NCBI GenBank assembly: GCA_947496175.1
Contig: CANMBU010000003.1
Location: forward strand, 774,334 to 838,333
Direction: 5' to 3'
Length of the DNA: 64,000 bases
Origin: an uncultured Roseovarius sp.
Lineage (GTDB): Bacteria > Pseudomonadota > Alphaproteobacteria > Rhodobacterales > Rhodobacteraceae
The stretch's first letter is position 1. Every line of letters starts with the position of its first letter. The notes under the pieces were generated by a model, which did no database searches, had not been told where the DNA came from, and worked only from the letters and a program-made list of their open reading frames with translations. Both the position numbers and the translations under genes were made by a program. Below, piece by piece: positions 8,920 through 18,419 of this stretch.

Positions 8920-8938
8920 CGGACCGCTTTGGGCGGTC
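8920..8938 (-). promoter_or_regulatory. Hairpin in the tatA leader
   Basis: Arms GGACCGC and GCGGTCC around a 5-nt loop, ending about 20 bases upstream of the tatA start. May act as an mRNA-stabilising 5' structure or be the remnant of an upstream terminator. Confidence 0.4.
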
Positions 8939-9032
8939 CCTGTGGATTGTCACCAACCGTATCTAAGCGGTCCCGCCGCCGGTTGGAAGAACGAATGCAC
9001 CCCAAGATGCGGATTTTTTCCTTCAAAGCGCG

Positions 9033-9076
9033 CGGAAAATTCAAATTTTCCGTCCCATTTTTTTGTCAAAAAAATG
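9033..9076 (-). terminator. Two tandem AT-rich hairpins after the symporter gene
   Basis: Read on the minus strand just after the symporter stop: first a perfect 9-bp repeat, CATTTTTTT and AAAAAAATG with a 3-nt loop (9056-9076); 3 bp later a second perfect 9-bp repeat, CGGAAAATT and AATTTTCCG with a 2-nt loop (9033-9052). Probable transcription terminator pair insulating tatA. Confidence 0.6.
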
Positions 9077-9083
9077 CACGCGC

Positions 9084-10454
9084 TTATGTTGGGCGCCGCG
9101 CACCTGCCAGAACGGAAGCAAATCCAACGGTCAGAACCACAACACAAATGACCAGCAGTTGCTCATATTTGTGCCAGTCCGCCAAAGCTGTTCCATCAAA
9201 AAGAACTGTTCGCTGGAAATATCCAAAGGCGCCGGCCATAGCGGCCACAAAACTTACCGTGTAGGCCCAAACCGGCACGCGCAGTCCCATCACCAAACCC
9301 GCCACCATAACCGGTGTCAGGAAAAGACTGGCGGTGCCGCTCACCGCAACCGCATCAAACAGGCTTTGGTTGCCCCAAAGGGTCAAAGCTGCCCCGGCAG
9401 CCATGAAGCCCACCATCGCCATGCGACCACCCGCGAGGGATCTTGGGGCCATCCCCAGCTCATCGACCATCAGCCGTGCTGAGCTGGCCAAGGCGGAGTC
9501 CAATGTGCTGAGCGCGCTGACCAGAAGCGACACCATCAGCGCGGTAAATACCCAGGCCGGAAACATCTGCGCCCATGTGCCCAAAAGTTCGCCCTCATAG
9601 GAGGCACCTTGCAAGGCCGCTTCGATGCCAAAGAAGCCAAAGCCAACAATGCACAGGAACGAAATCCAGAACGCATGCAGGAACGAGGCCCTTGTGGTGG
9701 AACGATCGGCCAGAAACCCGCGGTCCATCATCACCGGGTCATGGATAGGATAGGAAAACACCTGTAGAAAGGCCACGACCAGCAGAACCTGACCATTCCA
9801 GGCGCCGCTTGTTCCCTCAGCCGTCAGAACCGCTGTGATGTCAAAACCGGGACTTGTGATCAGCGCCACGAACGCCACAGCGAAAACGACCAAAAACACC
9901 AGCATTTGCAACACATCCGTACGCAACGCAGCGCTCAATCCACCCCAGGCGCTATAGGCCAGACCAAGGCCCGCCACCAAGAGTATTGAACCTTCACGCG
10001 CGAAACCCAGTTCTGGCAGAGCCGCGGAAAAGATCAGACCCACAACCAGAAGATTGGCAAACACCTCTGACAAAAGCCGCAGAGCGATGACCAGGTTGTA
10101 GCATATAGTGCCGGTGCTTCCGAACCGGTCACGCAACCAGTCCTGAACCGATCCCGCCCCGTCAGCGCGCAACCGGCCCACGACATATCCACCGGTCAGA
10201 AACGAGCCATAGTAGGCCGCATAGGCCAGCACCCCCCAAATTCCGTAGAAATAGCCCAGGATGGCCGAATTCATCAGCGAGCGGGCGAAAATCCACGTCG
10301 TGACCTGGCTCAGCACCAGGGTCCAAAGCCCGGGCGCACGCCCCTCCTGCCCGGCCCCTCCGAAAAACCCTTCGACCGTCGCACGGCGCGGGGCTACAAA
10401 GAGGCTGGCAAGAATGATCAGGCCAAAAATGACCAGAATGGCAGTGGTTTGCAT
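9084..10454 (-). CDS. Sodium:solute symporter family transporter
   Basis: 456-aa inner-membrane protein with about 13 hydrophobic segments, of the SSS (solute:sodium symporter) type. Recognisable features are the N-terminal helix followed by RRATVEGFFGG, the GGLSAALRTDVLQML region after TM5, which matches the conserved family motif, and the LSTLDSALASSARL helix. Substrate cannot be deduced. RBS AGGA lies 8 bases before the ATG. It is monocistronic: terminator hairpins follow and the next minus-strand gene upstream is more than 100 bp away. Confidence 0.85.
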   Translation of the reverse strand: MQTTAILVIFGLIILASLFVAPRRATVEGFFGGAGQEGRAPGLWTLVLSQVTTWIFARSLMNSAILGYFYGIWGVLAYAAYYGSFLTGGYVVGRLRADGAGSVQDWLRDRFGSTGTICYNLVIALRLLSEVFANLLVVGLIFSAALPELGFAREGSILLVAGLGLAYSAWGGLSAALRTDVLQMLVFLVVFAVAFVALITSPGFDITAVLTAEGTSGAWNGQVLLVVAFLQVFSYPIHDPVMMDRGFLADRSTTRASFLHAFWISFLCIVGFGFFGIEAALQGASYEGELLGTWAQMFPAWVFTALMVSLLVSALSTLDSALASSARLMVDELGMAPRSLAGGRMAMVGFMAAGAALTLWGNQSLFDAVAVSGTASLFLTPVMVAGLVMGLRVPVWAYTVSFVAAMAGAFGYFQRTVLFDGTALADWHKYEQLLVICVVVLTVGFASVLAGARRPT

Positions 10455-10562
10455 GTAGAGTTGTCCTGCGTGGTGCGGCCAGAGTGATTTGGCGTTTCAG
10501 TTCGCCTAACAAGGGTCACAGTTTGGTGCCAGTCACAATTCACAACACCCCCGAAAACGTGA

Positions 10563-11690
10563 TCACATCTCTTTCAACAGAGTGAACTCAGCCTCTGCAA
10601 CCTTTTGCCCATTGACCTGAAGCTCAACGCGATGCGCACCGGGATGTAGGGTGAAAGTTGTCGCATTGCCCTTGAGTTTGTGGGCTTTCTGCAATGTCAG
10701 CGACTGGCCCGCCGTCACCTTTGCCTGTTTCCACTTGAAAACCTTGCGCCCGGCACGACCGTTGGGGCGGTGAAAATGCATTACGTAATCCACCAATACC
10801 GGAACATCTAAATCCGCGGAAATCTCTGCGCTGAGATCAAGGTTTTCTCCGATGCAAATGGGAGTACGTCCAACTTTCAGAAAAGCAGTCAGTGGTATAT
10901 CCTGAACATATCCCAGCAATCCAAGCGCATCCGGGTGCCCTTTTTTGATCAGCGTCCGCAACGCATGGCGCGTGATCCAGGCCAGTTCCTTGTTGTTCTG
11001 ACGCTCCATTTTGGCCCACAAACGCAGGCGCTCAATCACAGCATCCGGATTGAATTTCGATATATCATTCAGATGGTTGGCCACCGATCTTGTGACAAAA
11101 CGCGTTGGATCGGCATGCAGTTGGTCGAGCAACACCAGCGGACGCGATGGTTCAATCTCGATCTTCTTTGCCCAAGGCAAAGAGGGCCGTGTCCCCTCAC
11201 TCACCAGCCGACGAACGTGGTAGTTGTCATCGCAAACCCAACGCTCCAGCCGCGCCCAGGTTTCCTCTGGCCACTGGTTCAGGAACGGGCGGACATAGAA
11301 TTCCATCGAGAACCGCTGGGTTGCCGTATAGAGCAGATCAAGCGCCCTCTCCCGATGTTTTTCCAGCCCATGCCGCACCGCCAATATACCGGGAACCGCA
11401 TGTATAAACCGTCCAAAGTCGTCGTCAGTCTTGGAAGGGTCTAGTTTGGGCGGCATCGCGGCCTCAATCTGATCCGCCATGTCCGGAAAGTCAGGCGCAA
11501 GCCGTGGTTCAAGACAGTCGGCAATCCATTCCAACCGCTCCATCAACTCTCGCTCGGCCAGACCACTCATGACCTGAGCCTGAAAGCCCTCGGCGTCAAA
11601 ACCGGGGACACCAGCGGCATATTCAACCGCCAGATCACCGATGCTTTCGGTATTAAACAGCTGATCTTTCAGCGAAAAACCCTGCGCCAT
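10563..11690 (-). CDS. DNA alkylation repair protein, AlkC-like
   Basis: 375 aa. The middle two thirds consist of HEAT-like helical repeats with the motif run PTRFVTRSVANHLNDISK and WITRHALRTLIKKGHPDAL, characteristic of AlkC/AlkD-type DNA glycosylases that remove alkylated bases without base flipping. The C-terminal 100 residues are a predicted beta-rich Ig-like domain (VDYVMHFHRPNGRAG, ELQVNGQKVAEAEF), seen in the AlkC branch. The start lies 3 bp after the SDR stop, so the two are co-transcribed. Another repair protein of the superfamily lies at the right end of the window. Confidence 0.85.
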   Translation of the reverse strand: MAQGFSLKDQLFNTESIGDLAVEYAAGVPGFDAEGFQAQVMSGLAERELMERLEWIADCLEPRLAPDFPDMADQIEAAMPPKLDPSKTDDDFGRFIHAVPGILAVRHGLEKHRERALDLLYTATQRFSMEFYVRPFLNQWPEETWARLERWVCDDNYHVRRLVSEGTRPSLPWAKKIEIEPSRPLVLLDQLHADPTRFVTRSVANHLNDISKFNPDAVIERLRLWAKMERQNNKELAWITRHALRTLIKKGHPDALGLLGYVQDIPLTAFLKVGRTPICIGENLDLSAEISADLDVPVLVDYVMHFHRPNGRAGRKVFKWKQAKVTAGQSLTLQKAHKLKGNATTFTLHPGAHRVELQVNGQKVAEAEFTLLKEM

Positions 11691-11693
11691 GGC

Positions 11694-12473
11694 CTACATC
11701 GTCGTGTTGGTCGCACCCCCATCCAAAAGGATGTTCTGACCAATGATGAAACCCGCATGCTGACTACAAAGGAAGGCACAGGCGGCACCAAATTCTTCGA
11801 TTGTGCCATAGCGGCCAACAGGAATTGTCGCCGCACGCTGCGCGCGGGCTTCGTCCATCGAAATTCCTTGCGCCTTTACCACACCGCTATCAAGCGCATC
11901 AGCACGCTCTGTTGCATGAATTCCTGGCTGTAAATTATTGATACATATTCCTTTTCCAGCGACCTGACGTGATGTTCCCGCCACATAGCCCGTCAGCCCG
12001 GCACGCGCCGAATTGCTGAGGCCAAGAACCGGCACCGGGGCTTTCACACTCACCGAAGTGATATTCACCACGCGGCCCCAACCCTTGTCCATCATGCCCG
12101 GCAACAGCGCCTTCATGAACGCAATCGGCGTGAGCATATTGGCGTCCAGAGCTTTGATGAAATCCTCGCGGTCCCAGTCTGACCACATGCCCGGCGGTGG
12201 ACCACCTGCGTTTGTCACGAGAATGTCCACACCCTTAGCTGCTGTCAGAACCGGCGCGCGGCTGTCTTCGGTCGTTACATCGGCTGCGATTGTTTCAACG
12301 GAGACACCAAAATCCTTGCGAATATCCTCGGCAGACGCCTCTAACGCCTCGGCACCACGTGCATTCATCACCAAATCCACACCAGCGTCTGCCAGCGCGC
12401 GCGCGCAGCCCAGACCAAGGCCTTTGGATGACGCACAAACCAGCGCGCGTTTACCTTTTATACCCAAATCCAT
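11694..12473 (-). CDS. SDR family oxidoreductase with a non-canonical active site
   Basis: 259-aa short-chain dehydrogenase/reductase. It keeps the dinucleotide motif ASSKGLGLGCA (residues 14-24), NAGG, and the C-terminal LLDGGATNTTM. The catalytic YxxxK is absent: the aligned segment reads LSNSARAGLTG, with Ser where Tyr should be and Arg for Lys. This variant is widespread among FabG-like proteins, whose reaction is unknown. Strong RBS GGGAGGA before the ATG. Downstream gene is the AlkC-like protein. Confidence 0.85.
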   Translation of the reverse strand: MDLGIKGKRALVCASSKGLGLGCARALADAGVDLVMNARGAEALEASAEDIRKDFGVSVETIAADVTTEDSRAPVLTAAKGVDILVTNAGGPPPGMWSDWDREDFIKALDANMLTPIAFMKALLPGMMDKGWGRVVNITSVSVKAPVPVLGLSNSARAGLTGYVAGTSRQVAGKGICINNLQPGIHATERADALDSGVVKAQGISMDEARAQRAATIPVGRYGTIEEFGAACAFLCSQHAGFIIGQNILLDGGATNTTM

Positions 12474-12547
12474 GTCATATCCTCCCGCACAGTTTGTTTT
12501 GCATCTAAACCAACTGCGCGAAAGGATGCCAGCAAAACACCAACGCG

Positions 12548-12576
12548 TTGACCCGATACCGCCATAATCATATGCA
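12548..12576 (+). promoter_or_regulatory. Possible sigma-70 promoter for the Hint-domain gene
   Basis: TTGACC (12548-12553), 17-bp spacer, TATGCA (12571-12576), about 44 bp before the ATG at 12620. The -10 element is weak. Confidence 0.35.
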
Positions 12577-12619
12577 ATCCCATGAATAATCCGTTCTCGT
12601 GAGTTATCAGGAGCGCCCT

Positions 12620-13633
12620 ATGACCTCTGCCTCCGACGGTCCAACATACTCTGTGCCGGTCTATCTGGCCGTTGATTTCAGTGTGACCAACGGGGCAAAT
12701 CATGGCGATCCAATTTCTTTTGCAAGCGAACTCGACCTCGACGATGTCTATGATTTGCGCAAAGGCGCACAACAGCATCGTCTGGCCTTGTCGCCCGACG
12801 TAAATGGCCGTTTTACTGTGGCGCCAGACACGCGTCTGGGAACTGCAGGCAATGAGGTTCATCTTGATTGTTGCCTGACAATGATGTCGAACACCGGCAA
12901 AACCACGGAACTTATTGTGCTGGTTGAAGTCGACAATACAGACCATGTCGCGCAGGTCTACGTGCTGCCTCTGGCACAAATTCACTCAAAAACCGGCTAC
13001 GCATTGGTCGGGGTCAACCAGGAGTCCGCACGCCAGAAATTTGCCGAAGTGGCCTGTGTTTCCTTTTCCCGAGGCACACAGATCACCACGGCGTCGGGCG
13101 CGCAGGTGCCGATTGAGGATCTTCGCGTGGGCGACGAGGTTCTGACACGAGACGAAGGCGTGCAAAAAATTCGCTGGATCGGCCAGTCCACCGTTCGCGC
13201 GGTGGGGGAGTTTGCGCCCATCCGCATTCGTGCAGGCGCGCTCAACAACACAAATGACCTCGTTCTCAGCCCCGAACACCGGCTCTTCATCTATCAAAGA
13301 TCTGATGCGCTTGGCGCCGGGCGCGCCGAGGTTCTGGTCCGCGCGCGACACCTGGTGAATGGTGACACCGTGGTGCAGGAAGACGGCGGCTTCATCGACT
13401 ACTTTCAACTTCTCTTCGATGACCATCAGATCATCTACGCAGAGGGGATCGCCGCAGAGACCCTGCTGGTGGACCCACGCACACGCGCCGCCCTGCCTCA
13501 GGACGTGGACAACAGTCTTGCACCGGCGCTCGACACACATGGTGACAAGCCACACCAAGATTTCGAGGTAAGCGAAAAGCTCTTGAAACACCGCGATGCA
13601 GCCAGCCTTCTCAAACGCGCCTCACGCAACTGA
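12620..13633 (+). CDS. Hint domain-containing protein
   Basis: 337 aa with a C-terminal Hint (hedgehog/intein-type) domain, about residues 146-300. Visible are RGTQITTASGAQVPIEDL, RVGDEVLTRDEGVQKIRWIG, the LSPEHRLF block and a final HQIIYAEGIAAETL. Rhodobacteraceae carry many such proteins, often secreted or cell-surface linked; function is unknown. The residue directly before the FxxGT motif, usually the nucleophilic Cys, is Ser148, with a Cys two residues earlier. Start ATG 12620 is set by AGGAG 6 bases upstream; a GTG at 12599 is in frame but has no RBS. Confidence 0.85.
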   Translation: MTSASDGPTYSVPVYLAVDFSVTNGANHGDPISFASELDLDDVYDLRKGAQQHRLALSPDVNGRFTVAPDTRLGTAGNEVHLDCCLTMMSNTGKTTELIVLVEVDNTDHVAQVYVLPLAQIHSKTGYALVGVNQESARQKFAEVACVSFSRGTQITTASGAQVPIEDLRVGDEVLTRDEGVQKIRWIGQSTVRAVGEFAPIRIRAGALNNTNDLVLSPEHRLFIYQRSDALGAGRAEVLVRARHLVNGDTVVQEDGGFIDYFQLLFDDHQIIYAEGIAAETLLVDPRTRAALPQDVDNSLAPALDTHGDKPHQDFEVSEKLLKHRDAASLLKRASRN

Positions 13634-13641
13634 GTCAGCGC

Positions 13642-14025
13642 TTAGCATTCGCCCATGGCGTAGAAAAACTCCTCTCGGGTGATCTTGCCGTCCTTGACAG
13701 TGTAGACCCCCACCTCTTCCATATCCATCACGTTGCCACTGGCCTTTTCCCTGACCTTCATTTTGAAGATCACAGCAAATCGGTCATCGCCATGCGGCAT
13801 CGGATCACTAATGGTGCCCTCCAGCATTTCCATGCTGTTGTTCCACCACTCATGCTTGCCTTTTATGGTATCAAGTCCCTGAGCCTCGCGCCCCATACCG
13901 GTCTCTTCCATCTCAACCGCCTCAACCGAAACCGCATCCTGCGCATAAAGCTTGTCCAAATTCGCGCCTTCACGATCTTCCCGGCAGCCAGCAACCAATT
14001 CATTTGCAACGTCCATAAGTGACAT
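13642..14025 (-). CDS. NTF2-like / SnoaL-like family protein
   Basis: 127 aa, cytoplasmic, with the alpha+beta layout of the NTF2-like cone fold: N-terminal helices, KHEWWNNSMEMLEGTISDPMPHGDDRFAV and a final strand pair VGVYTVKDGKITREEFFYAMGE. Such proteins are often small isomerases or binding domains; the activity cannot be named. RBS AGGGAG before the ATG. Converges with the Hint gene, leaving only 8 bp between the stops. Confidence 0.75.
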   Translation of the reverse strand: MSLMDVANELVAGCREDREGANLDKLYAQDAVSVEAVEMEETGMGREAQGLDTIKGKHEWWNNSMEMLEGTISDPMPHGDDRFAVIFKMKVREKASGNVMDMEEVGVYTVKDGKITREEFFYAMGEC

Positions 14026-14188
14026 GATGAAACTCCCTGATGTTCATATAATGTTCTGATCGTCTCACGAATCTTCCGTGTCGTCTACTGCGGAGAAACC
14101 GCAAGCGGATGCCTGCTGACCAAATCTGTCAGCTGTCCTGCGCAACCACTCTGTTGCACCGCCCGGCGCACCCATCTATACGGCGCGC

Positions 14189-15796
<1,608 letters not shown>

Positions 15797-15859
15797 GGGA
15801 CGGACCGCTCTGCACTTGAGGTATCTAATGGCAACTCTGCGGACAATACGGACTTTAGA

Positions 15860-16453
15860 GTGCCTGGAAACCAACTAGAACTCCACGCTCTTGGAAGCTA
15901 TTTTTGCAAAACTGCGCCGACAAATTTGGAGAATGTATTGGGCACATCTTTTACCAGTTTCAAAGGATTTGGATTTTGGTCCCGTGATGAACACATGGCT
16001 GTCTGGATGGCAAATTTGGTTGAAAAGATGGATAAATTTGAAAGTTTGAACAGTGCCCAACTTGAGTTTCGAGCCGATCTAATTCGACAGGCGAGTATGC
16101 AGGCAAACGGAACATTACAAGACTGCTTGTATCATCTGTCCAAGTCCGAAACACTTTTGGGCTGGGCGGTCGCCAGGGGGCAAGAAGCGTTACAATCCTA
16201 CTTAGTTGCCGGAGAATTCCTTGATGGCCAATGGTTGAACGACTTAATGCACCAAAAGGGGTCGGTTGCCGAGGGTCCTCAATATAGCCTCGTGCAATTT
16301 CCTTCACATGCCTACATTTCATATGGGAGGAAGTGGTTGGATCTGATTGAAGGCAAATTTTCGCCTCTCCCTCCGCATCCGTCTGGCCTGTTCCATGGAA
16401 CTGGAGAAATAGAAATCGACGTTACGCAATCTGGCAGAGGAAAGATAACCTAG
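15860..16453 (+). CDS. Hypothetical protein, AT-rich orphan
   Basis: 197 aa, no recognised domain, no signal peptide or membrane helix. Composition is visibly richer in A/T than the flanking genes, with codons such as TTG, GAA, AAA and TTT used freely. The proposed start is GTG 15860 with a poor RBS; the frame is open back to the prfC stop, so the N-terminus is uncertain. The predicted protein is rich in Trp, Leu and His. Base composition unlike both neighbours suggests acquisition by transfer. Confidence 0.55.
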   Translation: MPGNQLELHALGSYFCKTAPTNLENVLGTSFTSFKGFGFWSRDEHMAVWMANLVEKMDKFESLNSAQLEFRADLIRQASMQANGTLQDCLYHLSKSETLLGWAVARGQEALQSYLVAGEFLDGQWLNDLMHQKGSVAEGPQYSLVQFPSHAYISYGRKWLDLIEGKFSPLPPHPSGLFHGTGEIEIDVTQSGRGKIT

Positions 16454-16570
16454 TGAAGCGTCCACTATGGGCTCCCTGCAGAATATAAAAACCCCATCCG
16501 CCCGATATGCGCCGCTCTGCTTCCAAAGCTCATGCGTTGACGTCCAGACAGAATCGGACAAACTCCCCTC

Positions 16571-17185
16571 ATGCCCCTCCAAAACCGCCTTCAACCCACC
16601 GGCGACATTCTTGCGGTCCCGGACCGCGGCACGCTCATGGGCAATCGCGGCATTCTGCATGACGATCACCAACACCTGACCGCGCGCCGTTGGCAGCATC
16701 CGCACTGGGTCACATGCGTCACGACGTACAAGGACTGGCACCGCAAAGTCATGCAGCCGCATAAATACACCGAGCTCTTTTTTCTCGACGAACCCACAGC
16801 GCTGGCTGCCGGTCACCGCCCCTGCGGCCTTTGCCGTCACAAGGAATATACCCGGTTCAAAACACTCTTTAACGTCGCCAACGGCACGCACGCCCTTGAC
16901 CAGATCGACCGCCTGATGCAGCGCGACCGCATCACGCGCAGCCGCACTCAGGTGCGTTACAAAGCACAAGCGGCGGATTTGCCTGACGGCATATTCGTAT
17001 TGCACGATGCCACGCCGCATCTTCTCTGGGGACCGCACGCACTTCGCTACAGCCCCGCCGGATACACCAACGCCATGCCCAGACCAACGGGAGCCATCAC
17101 CGTCCTGACCCCGGCCTCCACCGTCGCCACTTTGCAACAAGGCTACCGGCCTGCTCCACACCAGACTGCGTATGACTTTTTCTAA
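16571..17185 (+). CDS. Conserved hypothetical protein with an Ada-like CxxC motif
   Basis: 204 aa. Residues near 78-95 read ALAAGHRPCGLCRHKEYTRF, a CxxC metal-site motif reminiscent of the GHRPC-x-x-C element in the N-terminal zinc domain of Ada. I recognise the type as an uncharacterised family, not a known enzyme. It is rich in His and Arg and has no signal or membrane segment. The start at 16571 lacks an obvious RBS. A 418-aa frame on the other strand here is judged a shadow. Confidence 0.6.
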   Translation: MPLQNRLQPTGDILAVPDRGTLMGNRGILHDDHQHLTARRWQHPHWVTCVTTYKDWHRKVMQPHKYTELFFLDEPTALAAGHRPCGLCRHKEYTRFKTLFNVANGTHALDQIDRLMQRDRITRSRTQVRYKAQAADLPDGIFVLHDATPHLLWGPHALRYSPAGYTNAMPRPTGAITVLTPASTVATLQQGYRPAPHQTAYDFF

Positions 17186-17191
17186 TCTCAG

Positions 17192-17212
17192 CTTCTTTCT
17201 TGTCAAAAATAC
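17192..17212 (-). repeat. Roseobacter-type intergenic TATTTTT element
   Basis: On the minus strand this reads GTATTTTTGAC then AAGAAAGAAG, resembling an element that in my recollection occurs in many Rhodobacteraceae intergenic regions. A related copy precedes birA (25000-25020). It lies in the 84-bp gap between the CxxC-protein and glycosyltransferase genes. Confidence 0.35.
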
Positions 17213-17269
17213 CCAAATCCCCGCCACCTGCCCCTTGCGCCGACACCAGACGTCTTTCACACTCCGCGC

Positions 17270-18241
17270 ATGAGTAGGGATCCCACCTGGGGCGTGGTCG
17301 CCACCATCAAAGCCCCGGACACCGACATTCTGAATTTCGCCGCCTGGCATCTGGATCAGGGCGCGCACCGCGTGCAAATCTATCTGGATGAGGACGCCCC
17401 AAATGCCCGTAGCGCCCTCAAGGCGCATCCAAAATGCCGGGTGATCCTCGCCGATGCGCAGTATTGGAAACGCCGCCGCCGTCACAAAGGCCGCCCCGAA
17501 AAGCATCAAACCCGCCAGAGCCTGAACGCAACGCATTGTTATAAACGCAATCCTCAAGTCGACTGGCTTTTGCATACCGACGTGGATGAGTTTCTGTGGC
17601 CTGTGGCTTCATTGACGGACCAGCTGGCCGCATTACCCGACGCCGCGATAAGCGCGCGCGTCCGACCCATAGAAGTCATGGCGCCCGATCCGAATGATCC
17701 ACCAGAGCCAGACACCTTCTGGTGCAAAGCCTGCGCGCGTTTGCTGGCGCATCGCCGCACAGAGTCCGAAGCCATCTATCCCACCTATGGATCGCATCTG
17801 AACGGCGGCTTTATCAGCCATGTCGCCGGCAAGGTTTTTGTCCGCACGGGGCAAAAAGACGTGTCCTTGCGGATTCACAACGCCTTTCACGCCGGTGAAA
17901 TGGATCGCGAACCGGTCGAATTGAGCCAAACCAAACTTGTGCATATGCATGCCCCGGATTGGGATCATTGGTACAGGCATTACCGCTACCGGCTTCAACA
18001 CGGCTCTTACCGCGCAGATCTCAGGCCTGCGCCACAACCTGATGGCGTGAGCCTAAACAAACATGCTCTATTTGCCACGCTCGAAGCCGAGGGCGGTGAA
18101 GAGGCCTTGCGCAGGCTCTACCAAGAGGTCTGCACCGCCACGCCGGAGTTACGCGAGCGGCTGAAAGCGCATGGTCTCTTGCACAAAGTCACGCTCGATC
18201 TGGACGCTTGCCGTGCGCGTCATTTCCCGGATTTTGGGTAA
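17270..18241 (+). CDS. Glycosyltransferase family 2 protein
   Basis: 323 aa, with a GT-A-like fold of the family that begins with a short VVATIKAPDTDILNFAAWHLDQGAHRVQIYLDE stretch (here residues 9-41). The metal-binding DxD is in LLHTDVDEFLWP. A later conserved HMHAPDWDHWYRHYRYR segment is typical of this group. The acceptor is unknown; enzymes of this type often modify surface polysaccharides. No signal or membrane segment. Confidence 0.75.
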   Translation: MSRDPTWGVVATIKAPDTDILNFAAWHLDQGAHRVQIYLDEDAPNARSALKAHPKCRVILADAQYWKRRRRHKGRPEKHQTRQSLNATHCYKRNPQVDWLLHTDVDEFLWPVASLTDQLAALPDAAISARVRPIEVMAPDPNDPPEPDTFWCKACARLLAHRRTESEAIYPTYGSHLNGGFISHVAGKVFVRTGQKDVSLRIHNAFHAGEMDREPVELSQTKLVHMHAPDWDHWYRHYRYRLQHGSYRADLRPAPQPDGVSLNKHALFATLEAEGGEEALRRLYQEVCTATPELRERLKAHGLLHKVTLDLDACRARHFPDFG

Positions 18242-18315
18242 TCTCGCAAACTGTTGCGGAAATGCGAACATTGTGCGCTTTTAGGTCAGTATTGTTCACA
18301 TATTCACCCTGTCCA

Positions 18316-18344
18316 TTGACCCCCCTACGCCCTTAGGATATGGC
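18316..18344 (+). promoter_or_regulatory. Possible promoter of the second DEAD-box helicase
   Basis: TTGACC (18316-18321), 17-bp spacer, TATGGC (18339-18344). This would start transcription near 18351 and give a leader of about 70 nt. Confidence 0.4.
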
Positions 18345-18354
18345 CCTAGCACGC

Positions 18355-18371
18355 ATCAGGCCAAGCCTGAT
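18355..18371 (+). promoter_or_regulatory. 5' leader hairpin of the helicase gene
   Basis: Perfect 7-bp arms ATCAGGC and GCCTGAT with a CAA loop, at the predicted 5' end of the transcript. A second weaker hairpin (CGTCC/GGACG, 9-nt loop) covers the bases directly before the ATG, and no good Shine-Dalgarno sequence is visible. Structured leaders are known for cold-induced helicase genes; here it is an inference. Confidence 0.45.
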
Positions 18372-18419
18372 CAAGAGGATACGGCGGGCCAGGTGAGCGT
18401 CCGCAATTAGTGGACGTAC

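Noticed and set aside
16319..17575. 418-aa minus-strand open frame
   Set aside because: It lies opposite the CxxC protein and the start of the glycosyltransferase, shows no recognisable domain, and has Gly/Arg-rich composition typical of an antisense frame.
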